NCBI GenBank assembly: GCA_036365515.1
Contig: CM070876.1
Location: forward strand, 121,711,810-121,775,809
Direction of reading: 5' to 3'
DNA: 64,000 nucleotides
Source of the DNA: Torymus aiolomorphi
Lineage: Eukaryota > Arthropoda > Insecta > Hymenoptera > Torymidae
This document shows positions 10,460 to 21,989 of the stretch, in pieces (positions within the stretch are counted from its first letter, which is position 1; the number at the start of each line of letters is the position of its first letter). The notes below the pieces were generated by a model. The model worked only from the letters and a program-made list of their open reading frames with translations, did no database searches and had not been told where the DNA came from. Both the position numbers and the translations under genes were made by a program.

Positions 10460-11755
10460 CGAGGGTCATTTGACAAGTACCTAGCCTCACCGCCAGATGG
10501 TGCCACTATCGCACCAGAAATACACTACAGTGCAGTATCTTCCTGTAAACGGTTACAGACGAAATTTCAGCCGGATCAGAGTTGTAGTTTATTTTTGAGA
10601 GCGTGTGAAAGCAAATGTGTCCGTTGATTTTTGAAAAAATGGAGAAAGAACAATATCGGTCGGTGATTCGATTCTTGTTTTTGGAAGGGAAATCGCGCAG
10701 TGAAATTAAAGAACGCTTGGATGCAGTGTATGGGGATGCTTCTCCTTCGATGGCGACCGTTAAATTTTGGTATAACGAGTTTCAACGTGGTCGTACGTCG
10801 GTTTTTGATGATCCACGCCCAGGTGCTCCGAAAACAGCCACTACGGAGGAGAACGTGACAAATATACACGATATCGTTTGTCAGACCGCCGATTAAAGGT
10901 GCACGAGATAGCTGCGATAGTAGGCATCTCAGAAGAACGCGTGTGGCATATCCTACATGAGATTTTAGGCATGAGGAAGCTGTCAGCAAGGTGGGTGCCG
11001 CGTTTGCTGACTGCAGACAACAAGCGCATCCGTGTGACCAGTTCAGAGCAGTGTTTGGAGCTGTTTAATCGCAATCCAAAAGAGTTTTTGCGTCGTTACG
11101 TGACCGTCGACGAAACATGGATTCACTACTACACTCCAGAGACCAAGGAGCAGTCAAAACAGTGGACCTTACCCGGTGAACCTGCTCCGAAGAAGGCGAA
11201 GACGGTCCCGTCGGCCGGAAAGGTGATGGCCACTGTTTTCTGGGATTCTCAAGGTGTGATTTTTATTGACTATCTGGAGAAGGGCAAAACGGTCACAGGA
11301 CAGTACTACGCCGAACTATTGAGCCGATTTGACGCCGTGTTAGAAGAAAAACGGCCCCATTTGTCTAAAAAGAAAGTGCTTTTCCACCACGATAATGCAC
11401 CGGCTCACACTTCTGCACTCGCCACGGCTAAATTGGTCGAATTACGCTACGAACTGCTGCCTCATCCACCGTATTCTCCAGATTTGGCTCCGTGCGACAT
11501 TTTTTTTTTGTTTCCGAACCTAAAAAATTCGCTCGCCGGGAAGAGATTCCACTCCAATAACGAAATAATCGCCGCCACGGAGGCCTATTTTGCAAACCAA
11601 GAGAAAACATTTTTTTCAACGGGGTTAAAAAAATTGGAACACCGCTGGACCAAGTGTATTCAACTAAAAGGAGACTACATTGAAAAATAAATTTTATTTT
11701 TTGTAAAATTTTGGTGTTTTCATTTGTAGGCTAGGTACTTATCAAATGACCCTCG
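10460..11755 (+). mobile_element. Full-length mariner element
   Basis: The 27-bp terminal inverted repeats (CGAGGGTCATTTGACAAGTA.. at the left and its complement at the right, one C/T mismatch) are flanked by TA at 10,458-10,459 and 11,756-11,757. Length 1,296 bp is normal for mariner. The insertion splits a 308-bp repeat unit, and the unoccupied sequence CTTTTATATACCTTCAG is visible in the preceding unit. High TIR identity suggests recent activity. Confidence 0.95.
10615..11690 (+). pseudogene. Mariner transposase with one frameshift
   Basis: Mariner transposase cuts and pastes the element at TA sites. The first frame (10,615-10,896) carries the paired helix-turn-helix DNA-binding region, including EKEQYRSVIRFLFLEGKSRS and the linker RPGAPKTATTEEN. 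The second (to 11,690) carries VTVDETWIHYY (first catalytic Asp), FHHDNAPAHTS (second) and HPPYSPDLAPCD (third), with exactly 34 residues between the second and third, giving DD34D. The WVPRLLT-type linker and CIQLKGDYIEK terminus are present. The two frames overlap by 19 bases near 10,880, and a one-frame change there is the only visible lesion. All catalytic residues are intact. The start at 10,615 could also be the ATG at 10,639. Confidence 0.9.
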
Positions 11756-12206
11756 TATCTTCAGATCGAGTTCGTTGCCCAAAAAAATCGGTCCATTACG
11801 AAAAAAGATATTTGAGGTTAAAAATTTTTTTTTTAATTTTCGAATCGCGTTTTATTAAAGAATAATTGAGTTATCGACTTGATATAAATACTCAGTTATT
11901 AGACTAATTGTGGACTATATGTGGTTAAAATTTCAAGAGATTATTTTCATTTGTTTTTTAAAGAAAAATATCCTGAAATTTGGCACTGATGTAGCTTTTC
12001 CGTAAAGCTGAATCCGGACACATGACCCTGTCCTAGTTAGTCTAACCATAAAATATAAAGTATTAAATTTTATCTATTAGAAGTAAAAATTAATTAAAGG
12101 GATAAATAAATTAAGTTTAAGGAAGCTGCGTGCCAATGAATTGGCAGCGGCTTTTTATTATCTATCTAAACAACTGTTAAGTCGTTTTTTTACAAAAAAA
12201 TAACTC

Positions 12207-12326
<120 letters not shown>

Positions 12327-13090
12327 GTCTTTTCTAACTCAAGAACTGTATAAGGACTCCAAGAAAAACTTTGAGAATGGACTAAGTATTTTTTGACACA
12401 GCCAACAATTAGGACGTTTTGTAGAAGAATAATATACTAACAAACTTTATTTTGAAAGATCTACAGAATCTTTGAAAAATGTTTTCTCCAAAAAGAAAGC
12501 ATTACTAGTTTTTCTCGAAAATATTTTATTTATGCATTTGTCTAAACTAATTCCAAGTAGAAATAATGACACTTTCCAAGAAAGTATAAAATAAGGTAAT
12601 AAGTATAAGGTAATAATGTAATAAGTATCGGTTTTTCCTGGAATCTATAAAAATAAAAAGAATTATTTTCATATAACTTTACAATTAATAGTATTGTTTT
12701 TAGATAATCATCATACCTAAAAAAATACACGTTTGATTATATTATTTCAAAAAATTTTATTAATGTAATCACTTTATGGAGTTCCTTAAAAAAACATTCA
12801 AATTTAAAACTTTTGTGAATAACTATACTACCATTTAATAATGTTATTAATAATATACTATAACAACCTCATATAATGTTTTCACACTATGTAATTATTA
12901 TTTTCTCTTATAAAATTGTGAAATCTAGCACTCCCTCTCGTTCCCCTACTCTCGTTCTCCCTCTCTCCTTCTCTCTCAATATCCATCAAACTCTGTACCA
13001 AAAATTTTAATGATAGCTTAAATATTTTTTCAAAACAATCAACACCTTTAAAAAACTAATTTTTTAAGTATAAATTCTAATAACACAATT

Positions 13091-14860
13091 TGTCTTGTAA
13101 GGGTTCGTAGGATAGGAGAGGGATAAATGAAGTTGGAAGTCACCTCAGTGAAATGGTGACTGTATTGTATACGATGATCTTGTCTCCTATTGATGATGTC
13201 AACACTGCTCGCCGTTCACTTTGGCCGTAGAATAAATGTATTATTTCGATTTATCACAATATATTCAATTTTAATCTTTAGAATCAAAAGGGAAAGCAAA
13301 TAATTAGATAATACCAAAGTAATTGCAGTTAATGTTAAACAAACAATGAAAGCATGAATTAATAATCATTCTATAAATGAACAATAATAATGTTAAATAA
13401 ATAACGAAAGCATTAATTAATAATAATCAAGTAATCCTAAACTCTATGAATTCAAGCAGAGTGAATATTAATTATTAATATAATGAATCAATTAAAGTAT
13501 TTGTTAATAATAATCAAGTAATCTTAAGTCTATTAATTCAAGCAGGTTGAATAATCATATATTAATTATCAATAAAGTGCATGGGTTAGGAGATAGTACT
13601 GATGGTGGAGAACGCCAAGGCAAATAATAATAATAGTAATGTTAAACGATAATAAGTTTCATTTATTAAATACCCTTATTCGGGTTATATGCTCCACAGA
13701 GTGCGCTACACATAATAAAAAAAGCTCGCTGCGCTCGACACGCCAACCCCCCCATCCCGCGCCCCACACGCACCTTCTCCTCGCTTCGCTCGTCGCCCCC
13801 TCCTCCCTATGTAAAAACTTCGTTTTTAGATCAGTAGAATCTTACAATTTTACTATTGTAAAATTTATAATACTTCATTTTCATAACTTTTATCATAATA
13901 AAAATAATCGTTTTTTACAGGCCTAGCTCTTCAATTTTGTATGAAATCTTTTTGAATAGTATACGAATAACTACTGTTTTAGGTGTGTTTAGTCATTAAC
14001 TAGGGTGAGCGAAATGAAAACTTCAACACTCCTTAATTAATAAAAAAAAACATACAAAGTTACATTTTATACAGTTTTAACGAAAGGTACGCTCTAGCTA
14101 GCCGTTCACGCAATACATTGAATTAATTAACGTTAACTTTTTTTTTCTTCTTACAATGGGTATCGGTTTCGGGCCACATCCCTAATTAGCGTTAACTACA
14201 GGGGAAAACAACGTTATTCCTATAATTACATAATATGTATATATTATATGCAATTATGCAAACTTAATTACGAAAAAATACTGACGCCGCACACACATAT
14301 ACTAATGCCGCGAAAGAGAGAGAAAAGAAAGAAAAGGCTCAACATCAACAGTAGAGCACTCGACAACGGCATTGTGGTTATCTGGCTCTTCTTTTCTTTT
14401 TGCCTTTGCGCCTTGACTTTAGCGCCTGCTGCCGCGTGCATGAGCGGGCGTGTGAAATATTCGCTCCGTGCATACACCGTGGCGACCCCTAGATGCGACA
14501 TCTGGTGCCGGAAATCGATCACAGCTCTCGGACGCATTAGCATCAGCTTATGTGGGAAATAATTGAATAATCGATATAACTGCGTAACCACATATATAAT
14601 TCATAATGCCATTTATATAATATATGTAGTTGTATAAATTTAATATTATTTCACGAAGACAAGTGTCAAAAAGTTAATTTATATATATTTAAACACTTGT
14701 TTTCTATGTATTTTTGAGGTTATTTTCTGTATATATAGTAATACACTCAATAGCCTGCAAAACGGACACTTTACGCCACCATAGGCGCTTAGATCGATTC
14801 TCTTATCCCCTCCAACCGGACGCACGGAGCGAATAGGTGCATGCTATTGCCGCAGCCATG
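13091..14860. other. Core of the large inverted repeat: non-coding AT-rich DNA
   Basis: Includes diverged direct repeats around TAATAATCAAGTAATC (13,420 and 13,505) and a GC-rich patch at 13,715-13,815 (CTCGCTGCGCTCGACACGCC). It also has small frames at 13,639-13,926 and 14,248-14,562 with no recognisable motif. I see no supported gene. Confidence 0.4.
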
Positions 14861-15009
14861 AGGGAGCTTCTACATCGATGCGGCTGCGTGTGCGCATGCC
14901 GTGTATAAGGTATACCTTAAGGTATACCTATATATACGTGCGCGCTACATATAGGTATACCTTATATACGGCGAGCGCACATACAGCCGCATCGATGTAG
15001 AAGCTCCCT
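14861..15009. repeat. Imperfect palindrome (~60-bp arms)
   Basis: AGGGAGCTTCTACATCGATG at 14,861 is mirrored by CATCGATGTAGAAGCTCCCT ending at 15,009, with AGGTATACCT palindromes and a TATATACGTGCGCGC centre. It is likely a short MITE or hairpin. Confidence 0.85.
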
Positions 15010-15018
15010 GACGACTGT

Positions 15019-15970
15019 GTGGGCGTTGCGCAGTGCGCACTACGCGCATGTCTATACTCTGTGATAAACAATCGCTTCGCCCGGCACCCGGCGTCTGCTC
15101 ATTTCCCAGCGATGACAGTTGCTGCTGTAGTTCGGCTTTCTGGTGGATGTCATTCCCCTCGCCGTGCTCATCGGGTGGTGGTGACTCGTTGGGGACAACA
15201 AGGCAGCGGGATCGATGACGAGGAAGCAGATTTGGTAAGCTCTATCTCGTTTCTAACCTCTCTGATGGGTGGGCGTACTTTTCTCTCATTGCCGGTATAT
15301 GTAGCAGCGATAGGAGCAAACTATTACGGCATTGCTGCAGACTCTCTCTTGAATATGGTAATATTGTCTGCATCATCTATTTTTTCTTTTATTTATTAAA
15401 ATTTCTAAGCCTTTTACATGCTGTTTAGTTACATTTTAATGTTATATTATAAATGTTATATTACAAAGTAGCATTAGCATCAAATTAATTAGTATGCTCA
15501 AAATAATTGTATGTCTCAATTTTACAATGTTGTTTTTTAATGGTTACAATGAATTATATTTGCAAATCAGATGATTTAAGAAAAAAATTACAGAAACATA
15601 TACAAACGTTTTATAGTAGATTCACATAAAAGATTTTCAATTTGTAATGGAAGCTAAAATTTTAATTTAATTAAATCTTTTATCAGTTTTTTTCGTTGTT
15701 GATTATGTAATTCAAATGTGGTTTTCAGATAATCAACTCTCCCAGCTTGGCTCTCGCACTAGTGACTATGAATATAGTTAATCTGTTGCTTGTGCCTTGG
15801 CCGATCCCAGGCTAAGGCTGTCTCCGGCAGTGAAACGAGTGAAGGTCTCCACCAGTCCTTCTCTTGCAGCAGATGGTGTGGCCCATTATTCTAAACCGAC
15901 TGATGTCCTTGAAGTAGCGCCAACCTGGACTGGCCAGCCCTACTTTGTTGCCCTGCAGCTCCAGCAGTGA
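15019..15970 (+). pseudogene. Two exon-like segments of unknown gene
   Basis: Segment 1 (15,019-15,235) ends at GATTTG|GTAAGC, a good splice donor. Segment 2 begins at 15,728 after a T-rich tract and TTTTCAG. In the frame that joins G|AT to a GAT codon, segment 2 reads NQLSQLGSRTSDYEYS, a TAA stop, then SVACALADPRLRLSPAVKRV and on to a TGA near 15,970. This composition (Ser/Pro/Val-rich, few Ile/Lys) is unlike translated local non-coding DNA and suggests decayed coding sequence. Segment 1 has a stop (TGA at 15,216) in the same frame. I do not recognise the protein. A chance reading remains possible. Confidence 0.3.
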
Positions 15971-16180
15971 TTTAAGTGTGTCAGTGCATCAGAATGTGAG
16001 GGAATAGGGAGAAATTTTAAAAGTGCAGTGCGTGTGTGTTTAGATGCGCTATGAGTAGGTAGGTAGGTAGTTATTAGGTACTGGGTAGATTAGTCAAATT
16101 AATTTATAAGTTTAGCTAGGATATGAGAACTCGCCTCAGAGGGTTTGTTGTATTTTGACACTTGTTAATATTTACAAAAA

Positions 16181-16520
16181 TAAACTCTTGTGTAATATAT
16201 GTGCTGTGTTTAATATAGATATTGTAACATGGCAAATTGTCATATACAAAGATTGTAATGTGCATACTAGCTGACTCTGTCAGTCTTACAGTGTGGTAGA
16301 AAATAATTAGATAGGTAAGTCTCACTGGGTTGTCTGCGAAATATATAATGACATATTAAAATACATCATTATGTATTTGCAGACTATCCAGTGACACTTG
16401 CCTATCTAATGGTTTTCTACGATACTGTGACACTGACAGTCAGCTAGTACATTACATTCTTTGTCAATTTGCCATGTTACAAAATCTATATTAAATATTC
16501 AGCACATACATTACACCAGT
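16181..16520. mobile_element. Palindromic MITE
   Basis: Arms mirror around ~16,353. TAATATAGAT..TAACATGGCAAATTG at 16,210-16,240 pairs with CAATTTGCCATGTTACAAAA at 16,467-16,486, and ATTAGATAGGTAAGT pairs with CTTGCCTATCTAAT. Arm identity is about 80-85 percent by eye. No coding capacity. Confidence 0.75.
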
Positions 16521-16559
16521 TCTTTTTATAAATATAACATTACTTTGATATGTATTTAT

Positions 16560-18650
16560 TTAATATTACGTAATTGATTCTTTTTGTTCAACATCAATTG
16601 ATATTTAATATCTTATTATTATATTTTTATAATTATATGATATTTAGAATGTTTTATTGATTTTTTTGATCTTATTTGTAGTTATTGTATTTAAAACTTC
16701 TGCGTCAAATCAAATTTTGTTAAGTAATTAACAAAAATTAAGTATATAAGGTGTATTGAGGCGTTAATATCATGTTTAGAGGTTTAAGGGGGCAAGCCTG
16801 GGTTAAAGCCTAAAAAATCGATTTTAGTATAATGAGTCACATAATTATTTTTTCAAATCTATTTAAAAATCAACTTTATATCTCAAAAATATACATAAAA
16901 AATAACATTTTAGCTCCTCCCTGGCTCCTATATTTTGATTTATAAATGTGTAATATAACCATTGATTTCAAGTATCAATTTTTGTACACCATCTCATGTC
17001 TCACAGCTTTTCTCTGGAACGCTTTGACCAAAATGAATGAGAGAGTGGAGAAAATCTTGTTTATATATATTTACACAAAGTGTACGGAGCAGATTTTTGA
17101 AAAATTTCAATTCTTCCATTAATATAAATCTTTGAATAATTTTTTAATGATTTTTTAATGATTTTTCCAATTTTTTCACATATTTCTATATGTAAAAATT
17201 AACTGGGTGTCTATTTTCAAAATCTGCTCGGTTTATTTTGTGTATATATATGTAAACAAGATTTTCCCCACTCTCTCATTAATTTTGGTCAAAGCATTCC
17301 AGAGAAATGCTGTGAGACATGAGATGATATAAAAAAATTGATACTTCAATCCAGTGGTATTACACACTTATAAATCAAAATATAGAAGCCAGGGAGGTGC
17401 TAAAATGTTGTTTTCTATGTATATAAAGTTGTTTTAATTTTTTATATAGATTTAAAAAAATAATTACGTGACTAATTATACTAAAATCTATTTTTTTAGA
17501 CTTTAACCCAGGCTTGCCCCCTTAAATCAACAGGAATTGTACATGAAAATGTTAAATAGGAAAAAGTTTTGTTTTATTATATCTATAACCTTTGTATTTA
17601 ACATTTTTGTGTAATGTCAAACTCTTGAACAATAAGCGAAAATCGTCTATTTCATGTATATTTAGGCAGTTAAAATCGTTTTTATAGGTCTAACTCGTCA
17701 GGAATTAATTTTATATGAAAATGTTGGGAAAAAGTTTTGTTCAAATATTATCTACCACTTTTGTAAAAAGAACATAATATAGTATCAACAATGTTTTAGT
17801 TTACATAATATTTGCCATTTTGTAAACAAAAATAGATATTTTGTTTTTTTTTTATTATACTTTCAATGTGTGTATCTCATTTAACATTGTAATTAAATGT
17901 AATTTTGTATCTTATTATTATATTTTTATAATTATATGATCTTTCGAATGTTAAATTGATTTTTCCGATATTATTTAAAGCTATTTCATTTAATAATTCT
18001 CTGTAAAATCGAATCATGTTAAATAGTAAGCGAAAATTAACTATATAAAGTGTATTTTGCGGCGTTAAAAAATTGTGTTTATAGGTTTAGATAATCAGAA
18101 TTGATTGTACATAAAAATATTAACTGAAAAAAAGTTTTGTTTGGATGTTATCTATATATTTATCTTTTGCATTTAATATTTTAGTGTTAAGTCAAATCCA
18201 TGAACAATAAGCGAAAATCGTCCATTTTATGTTTAGGCGTTAAAAATCGTTTTTTTGGATTTAACTCCTCAGGAATTGATTGTACAAAAAAATGTTTAAT
18301 AGAAAAAAGCTTTGTTTTAATATTATCTATAACTTTTACATTTAACATTTTTATGTAAAATCAAATCCTGTCAAGTTATAGCCGAAAATCGTCCATTTTA
18401 TGTGTATTTAAGCGTTAAAAATCGTTTTTATGAGTTTAACTCGGCAGGAATTGATTGTACAAAAAAAAAACTGTTTAATAGAAAAAAGTTTTGTTTTATT
18501 ATTATCTATAACTTTTATATTTAACACTTTTGTGTAAAATCAAATACTGTCAAGTTATAGCCGAAAATCGTCCATTTTTTATCTTTTTTGCCTTTTTTCG
18601 CCGTTATCTTAGCAAATATTGCTCGTAACAAAAAATGTTCAACAGCAAAA
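16560..18650. repeat. Degenerate ~175-bp tandem repeat
   Basis: The landmark GGAATTGATTGTACA recurs at about 17,531, 17,700, 18,098, 18,272 and 18,448, with associated GAAAAAAGTTTTGTTT, TATCTATAACTTTT and CGAAAATCGTCCATTT blocks. Spacing of the clean pairs is 169-176 bp. One unit is split by the TTAA-flanked MITE. Confidence 0.75.
16798..17521. mobile_element. TTAA-flanked palindromic MITE (piggyBac-type)
   Basis: The ends GGGGGCAAGCCTGGGTTAAA and its complement TTTAACCCAGGCTTGCCCCC are bounded by TTAA at 16,794-16,797 and 17,522-17,525. Nearly the whole 724 bp is an inverted repeat with centre near 17,165. TTAA target duplications are the signature of piggyBac transposition. No transposase is encoded. 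Another copy starts at 63,939. Confidence 0.85.
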
Positions 18651-19180
18651 AGGTACACTTTAATTAGTTTTAGCAGATGGGTCTGTAGATATTAGCTTAA
18701 AATTAATTTTTCTAGACATTACGCTTAAAAATCGATTTTTTTAAATGTTTCTTTGTGCTCGCATTTTTTCAATTTTTCATCGATCTATCTTAATTGGGAA
18801 CCAGCACTTAGGTATAATTAGAGGAGTATTTTCCCACAATCCCGATGCAATCGGTTGAAAATTCATTGAGATAATGAGGAAACTTGATTACATACGGACG
18901 TACATACATACATCTCAGAAAACGCTTAAAACGCACTCGCTCTGAGTGGAAAATGGTTTTTACACATTAAACTTTCAGTATTTGAACTCTGATAATTTTC
19001 GCTCTGGTGAAATTATAAGGCTCTCCCTAGCAGCGGTCGTGCCTAAAAAATACAATGTGTTCTACAAAAGAAATAATTGCGCAAATTTCATCAATAAATT
19101 TTATACCGAATGATCGCGGACATGCCTCGAGAAAGTAACAATTAAAAGACTATAAATTCATAATGAACCTAATCTAACTA
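18651..19180. other. Non-coding tail of the 175-bp array, unassigned
   Basis: AT-rich with a purine-rich block around 18,880-18,950 (ACATACGGACGTACATACAT). No ORF or inverted repeat is seen. Confidence 0.35.
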
Positions 19181-19467
19181 CACTGAAAAAAATTTGACAC
19201 AGGAGCTGTCCTTGACGGTTAACTTCTATGCCAAAAGGCGGAACTGTGCGATCTTATGACTTGGCATGGCTCTTGCCCCGTAGCGGAGCTCTCCCATCCC
19301 AGCGCCGCACCGCTCATGCCCCCTTCGATGTACGCCCGACACCAGTGGTAAGGTTAGGTTAACTCGGCACATGAGCCATGCCGAAATTGGAAGCTCTCCC
19401 GTACCAAACAGAGGGAGCGCTCCAGTACTATGAGGAAGGCAACTCCTGTGCCAAATTTTTTTCAGTG
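19181..19467. mobile_element. MITE with CACTGA ends and TA target duplication
   Basis: Left end CACTGAAAAAAATTTGACAC and right end complement CACTGAAAAAAATTTGGCAC lie between TA dinucleotides (19,179-19,180 and 19,468-19,469). The GC-rich interior has no coding capacity. The ends resemble those of the MITE at 47,886. Confidence 0.8.
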
Positions 19468-19469
19468 TA

Positions 19470-20570
19470 TAAAACATGAATTATAAAATCGTTAAAAAGT
19501 GTAAATCTATCTGAAAGCTAGTATATAATATAGTGAATTTTGATCGCGGAAGTTCTACTGGTCCTCGTGCATGCGCGCCGTATACATAAATAGGGGCGAC
19601 CCTACCCACAAAAGGAGATGACCTGGTGGTCAGCTAGCCAGGGGCCGAGAGGGGGGTTACACCGCCCTGGCTTTACGCCACTATTACTTGTACGTCCCGT
19701 AGGAGTAATCATCGACCTATACCCTTACCTCGCCTTTTACCTGATTCATTGTCCTTCACTGGAGAACTAAGCTGGAGCGGGAGCTGGAGACTGGAAAAGA
19801 AGAGAGCTTCACTCGATGTGTTGCCCCTATTTATACCGTGATTTGTAGATGATCGGTCATCTAACTGCTCGCGTGAGAGGGTGCGTAATCAACCTATTTT
19901 CATATACGGTAGGGCTGTGATAGCGCAACCTTCTGAGGATTCTTGGATCCTGATTGGCTTAATTCGTCCTTCAGATATTTCCGCTAATCTTCATCTGGAA
20001 CATTCTTTCTAACATGCAAAAATGTGGACAAATAACTCTATGTCATGCAATGAAAATATGATAAAACGCTTTCTTATCTTCTTGTTAGATAGCTTTATTA
20101 TTCATTGTTAATAAACAATTGATAATAAGTTAATCCTTAGTTCGGTTAGTTCATACATTTATCCTGGAAAGAAACGTGCACATTAATTTAAAACACAAAG
20201 GCTGGATGCGCGATGATCGATTTAGCTGGAATACATACTTGGTTTATTTTTTTAAAATCGATATTTGCTAAAATTGATTAAGTAAGTTGATTATTGCATT
20301 CTATCTCACTCGCACTCATACCGTCACCCATTATGCTCTCTTTGTCTAGTTTCGTCAGATAAAACGTGGATTTTATGTAATTATCTCATCACCAATTTCC
20401 TGGAAACTTATCTGCCACATGTAATTCGAAGGCGCGAAATTTAATTTGGTGGATAGGTAATTTGATGAGACAAGATAGTCACGAATGGAATATGACGGCA
20501 TAATTCACATGTTATTCATTTGGGTATTTGTTATTAATTATACATGCAACATCCATTTGTTAATAACAAA
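19470..20570. other. Unassigned non-coding DNA
   Basis: Contains a moderately GC-rich block at 19,560-19,860 bracketed by ATAAATAGGGGC and its complement GCCCCTATTTAT, which could be the ends of another short inverted-repeat element. The rest is AT-rich with no gene visible. Confidence 0.35.
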
Positions 20571-20572
20571 TA

Positions 20573-20640
20573 AAGGTTCGGGATTTGAATTTACCGCCAT
20601 GAGCGTCAGCGCTAATGCACTTACCTAAGTACTTTATAGT
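20573..20640 (-). mobile_element. tRNA-like SINE head
   Basis: On the minus strand the sequence shows an A-box-like TTAGGTAAGTGCATTAGCGC and a B-box-like AAATTCAAATCCCGAACC at tRNA-like spacing. No clean cloverleaf is evident and no second copy is in the window. Confidence 0.4.
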
Positions 20641-20794
20641 GAGTTACTATCCTTAGGCCGAGATGGCGCATCGAGTACCATTTCGCCACTTTGGGTCATC
20701 ACGGGAATTGCGTCGGTAAACAGAATTCCTGCTGATCTTACGATTCGATAACTAGACTTTATAATGTGTGGCGTGGTGCCCATTACAGTCCAGT

Positions 20795-21959
20795 CCTTTT
20801 ATTTATTCTAATCTCATCTATTCAATAAGCATTCTCTACAAATGGTAATAATTTTGTTCGTGACTGTACGAATAAAAAACTTTCTACGAAAGTATAAAAT
20901 AAGACAAGTATAGATGTTTTTCTGTATAATCTATAAAATAGTATTTATGATTTTTTAAAAGAAATCAAATGAATACTAGTAAAAACGTCTTTTAATTCTT
21001 TGAGTCAATGTATGCTGAACAAGCTATATATGTAAGTACATTCAAATTGTTCACTGCAAATCAAACAAACGAAATTTGTCAAATCAATCATCGATAGTCA
21101 AGTAATGCAAACCACTCTCTGAAACAACTGTATTGCTGTCCAAATGAATACAAATTTCTTTATTCTTCTATACAAATCAAACACAAGTAAGTACTAAAAT
21201 CAATTTATTGTAGTCAAGTACCGGCCTTAAGTTGACTTGACTGACATAATAGAACTTTTCGTATCTCGCGTGTAAAATTACAATTACACCCACGTTGCAA
21301 CATCAAAATTATTTAATCAGCGGTCATAAAGTATTACTTAACGCCCAAGAGGCCCAACAGATCACATACCCTTACAAAACTTTATAGAACGTACGCACTT
21401 TACGCCCGTGTGGGTGATTTATTGGGCCTCTTGGGCGTTAAGTAGTACTTTATGACCGCTGGCTGAATAATTTGGAAGTTACAACGTGGGCATAAAATGT
21501 AATTTTATACGCGATATACGAAAATTTCTATTATGATTTCAGTACTTTCGTGTGTTTAATTTGTATAGAAGAATAAAGAAATTTGAATACATTTCTGAGA
21601 ACAGTCATACAGTTGTTTCGGAGAGTGGTTTGCACTACTTGACTATCGATGATTGATTTCACAACTTGTATTTCTTTGATTTGCAGTGAATAATTTGAAT
21701 GTACATACATATTACATAATTTGTTCGGCATATATTGACTCAAAGAAGTAAAAGACATTTTTACTAGTATTTATTTGATTTCTTTTAAAAAATGATAAAT
21801 ATTATTTTATAGATTATACAGAAAAACTATGCTTGCCTTATTTTATACTTTCGCAGAAAGTTTTATTAACAATATTATCATTTGTACAGTCATGAAAAAA
21901 ATTATTACCATTTGTAGAGAGTGCTTATTGAATAGATGAGATTAGAATAAATAAAAGGA
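20795..21959. mobile_element. Foldback element, 1.17 kb
   Basis: Arms of about 550 bp mirror around ~21,380. CCTTTTATTTATTCTAATCT at the left end matches the complement of AGATTAGAATAAATAAAAGG at the right end. The centre carries ACGCCCAAGAGGCCCAA and its complement. It sits next to the right arm of the 16-kb inverted repeat. No transposase is encoded. Confidence 0.85.
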
Positions 21960-21989
21960 ATAGCTAAATTGTGTTCTTAGAATTCATAC

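Larger units (their letters stand above)
9970..12010. repeat. 308-bp tandem repeat, about 2.5 copies, split by mariner
   Basis: The landmark GAGGACT(G/A)TATGTGGTTAAA occurs at about 9,995, 10,303 and (as GTGGACTATATG) 11,910. After subtracting the mariner the spacing is ~308 bp. Each unit also holds TTTTCGTTGTCGCACGATTA, CAATCGTCCTGAAATTTGGC and GTCCATTACGAAAAAAGATA. A related ~297-bp version lies at 52,150-52,790. Confidence 0.8.

Noticed and set aside
19226..19477. 83-codon minus-strand ORF
   Set aside because: It spans the end of the CACTGA MITE and has no motif.
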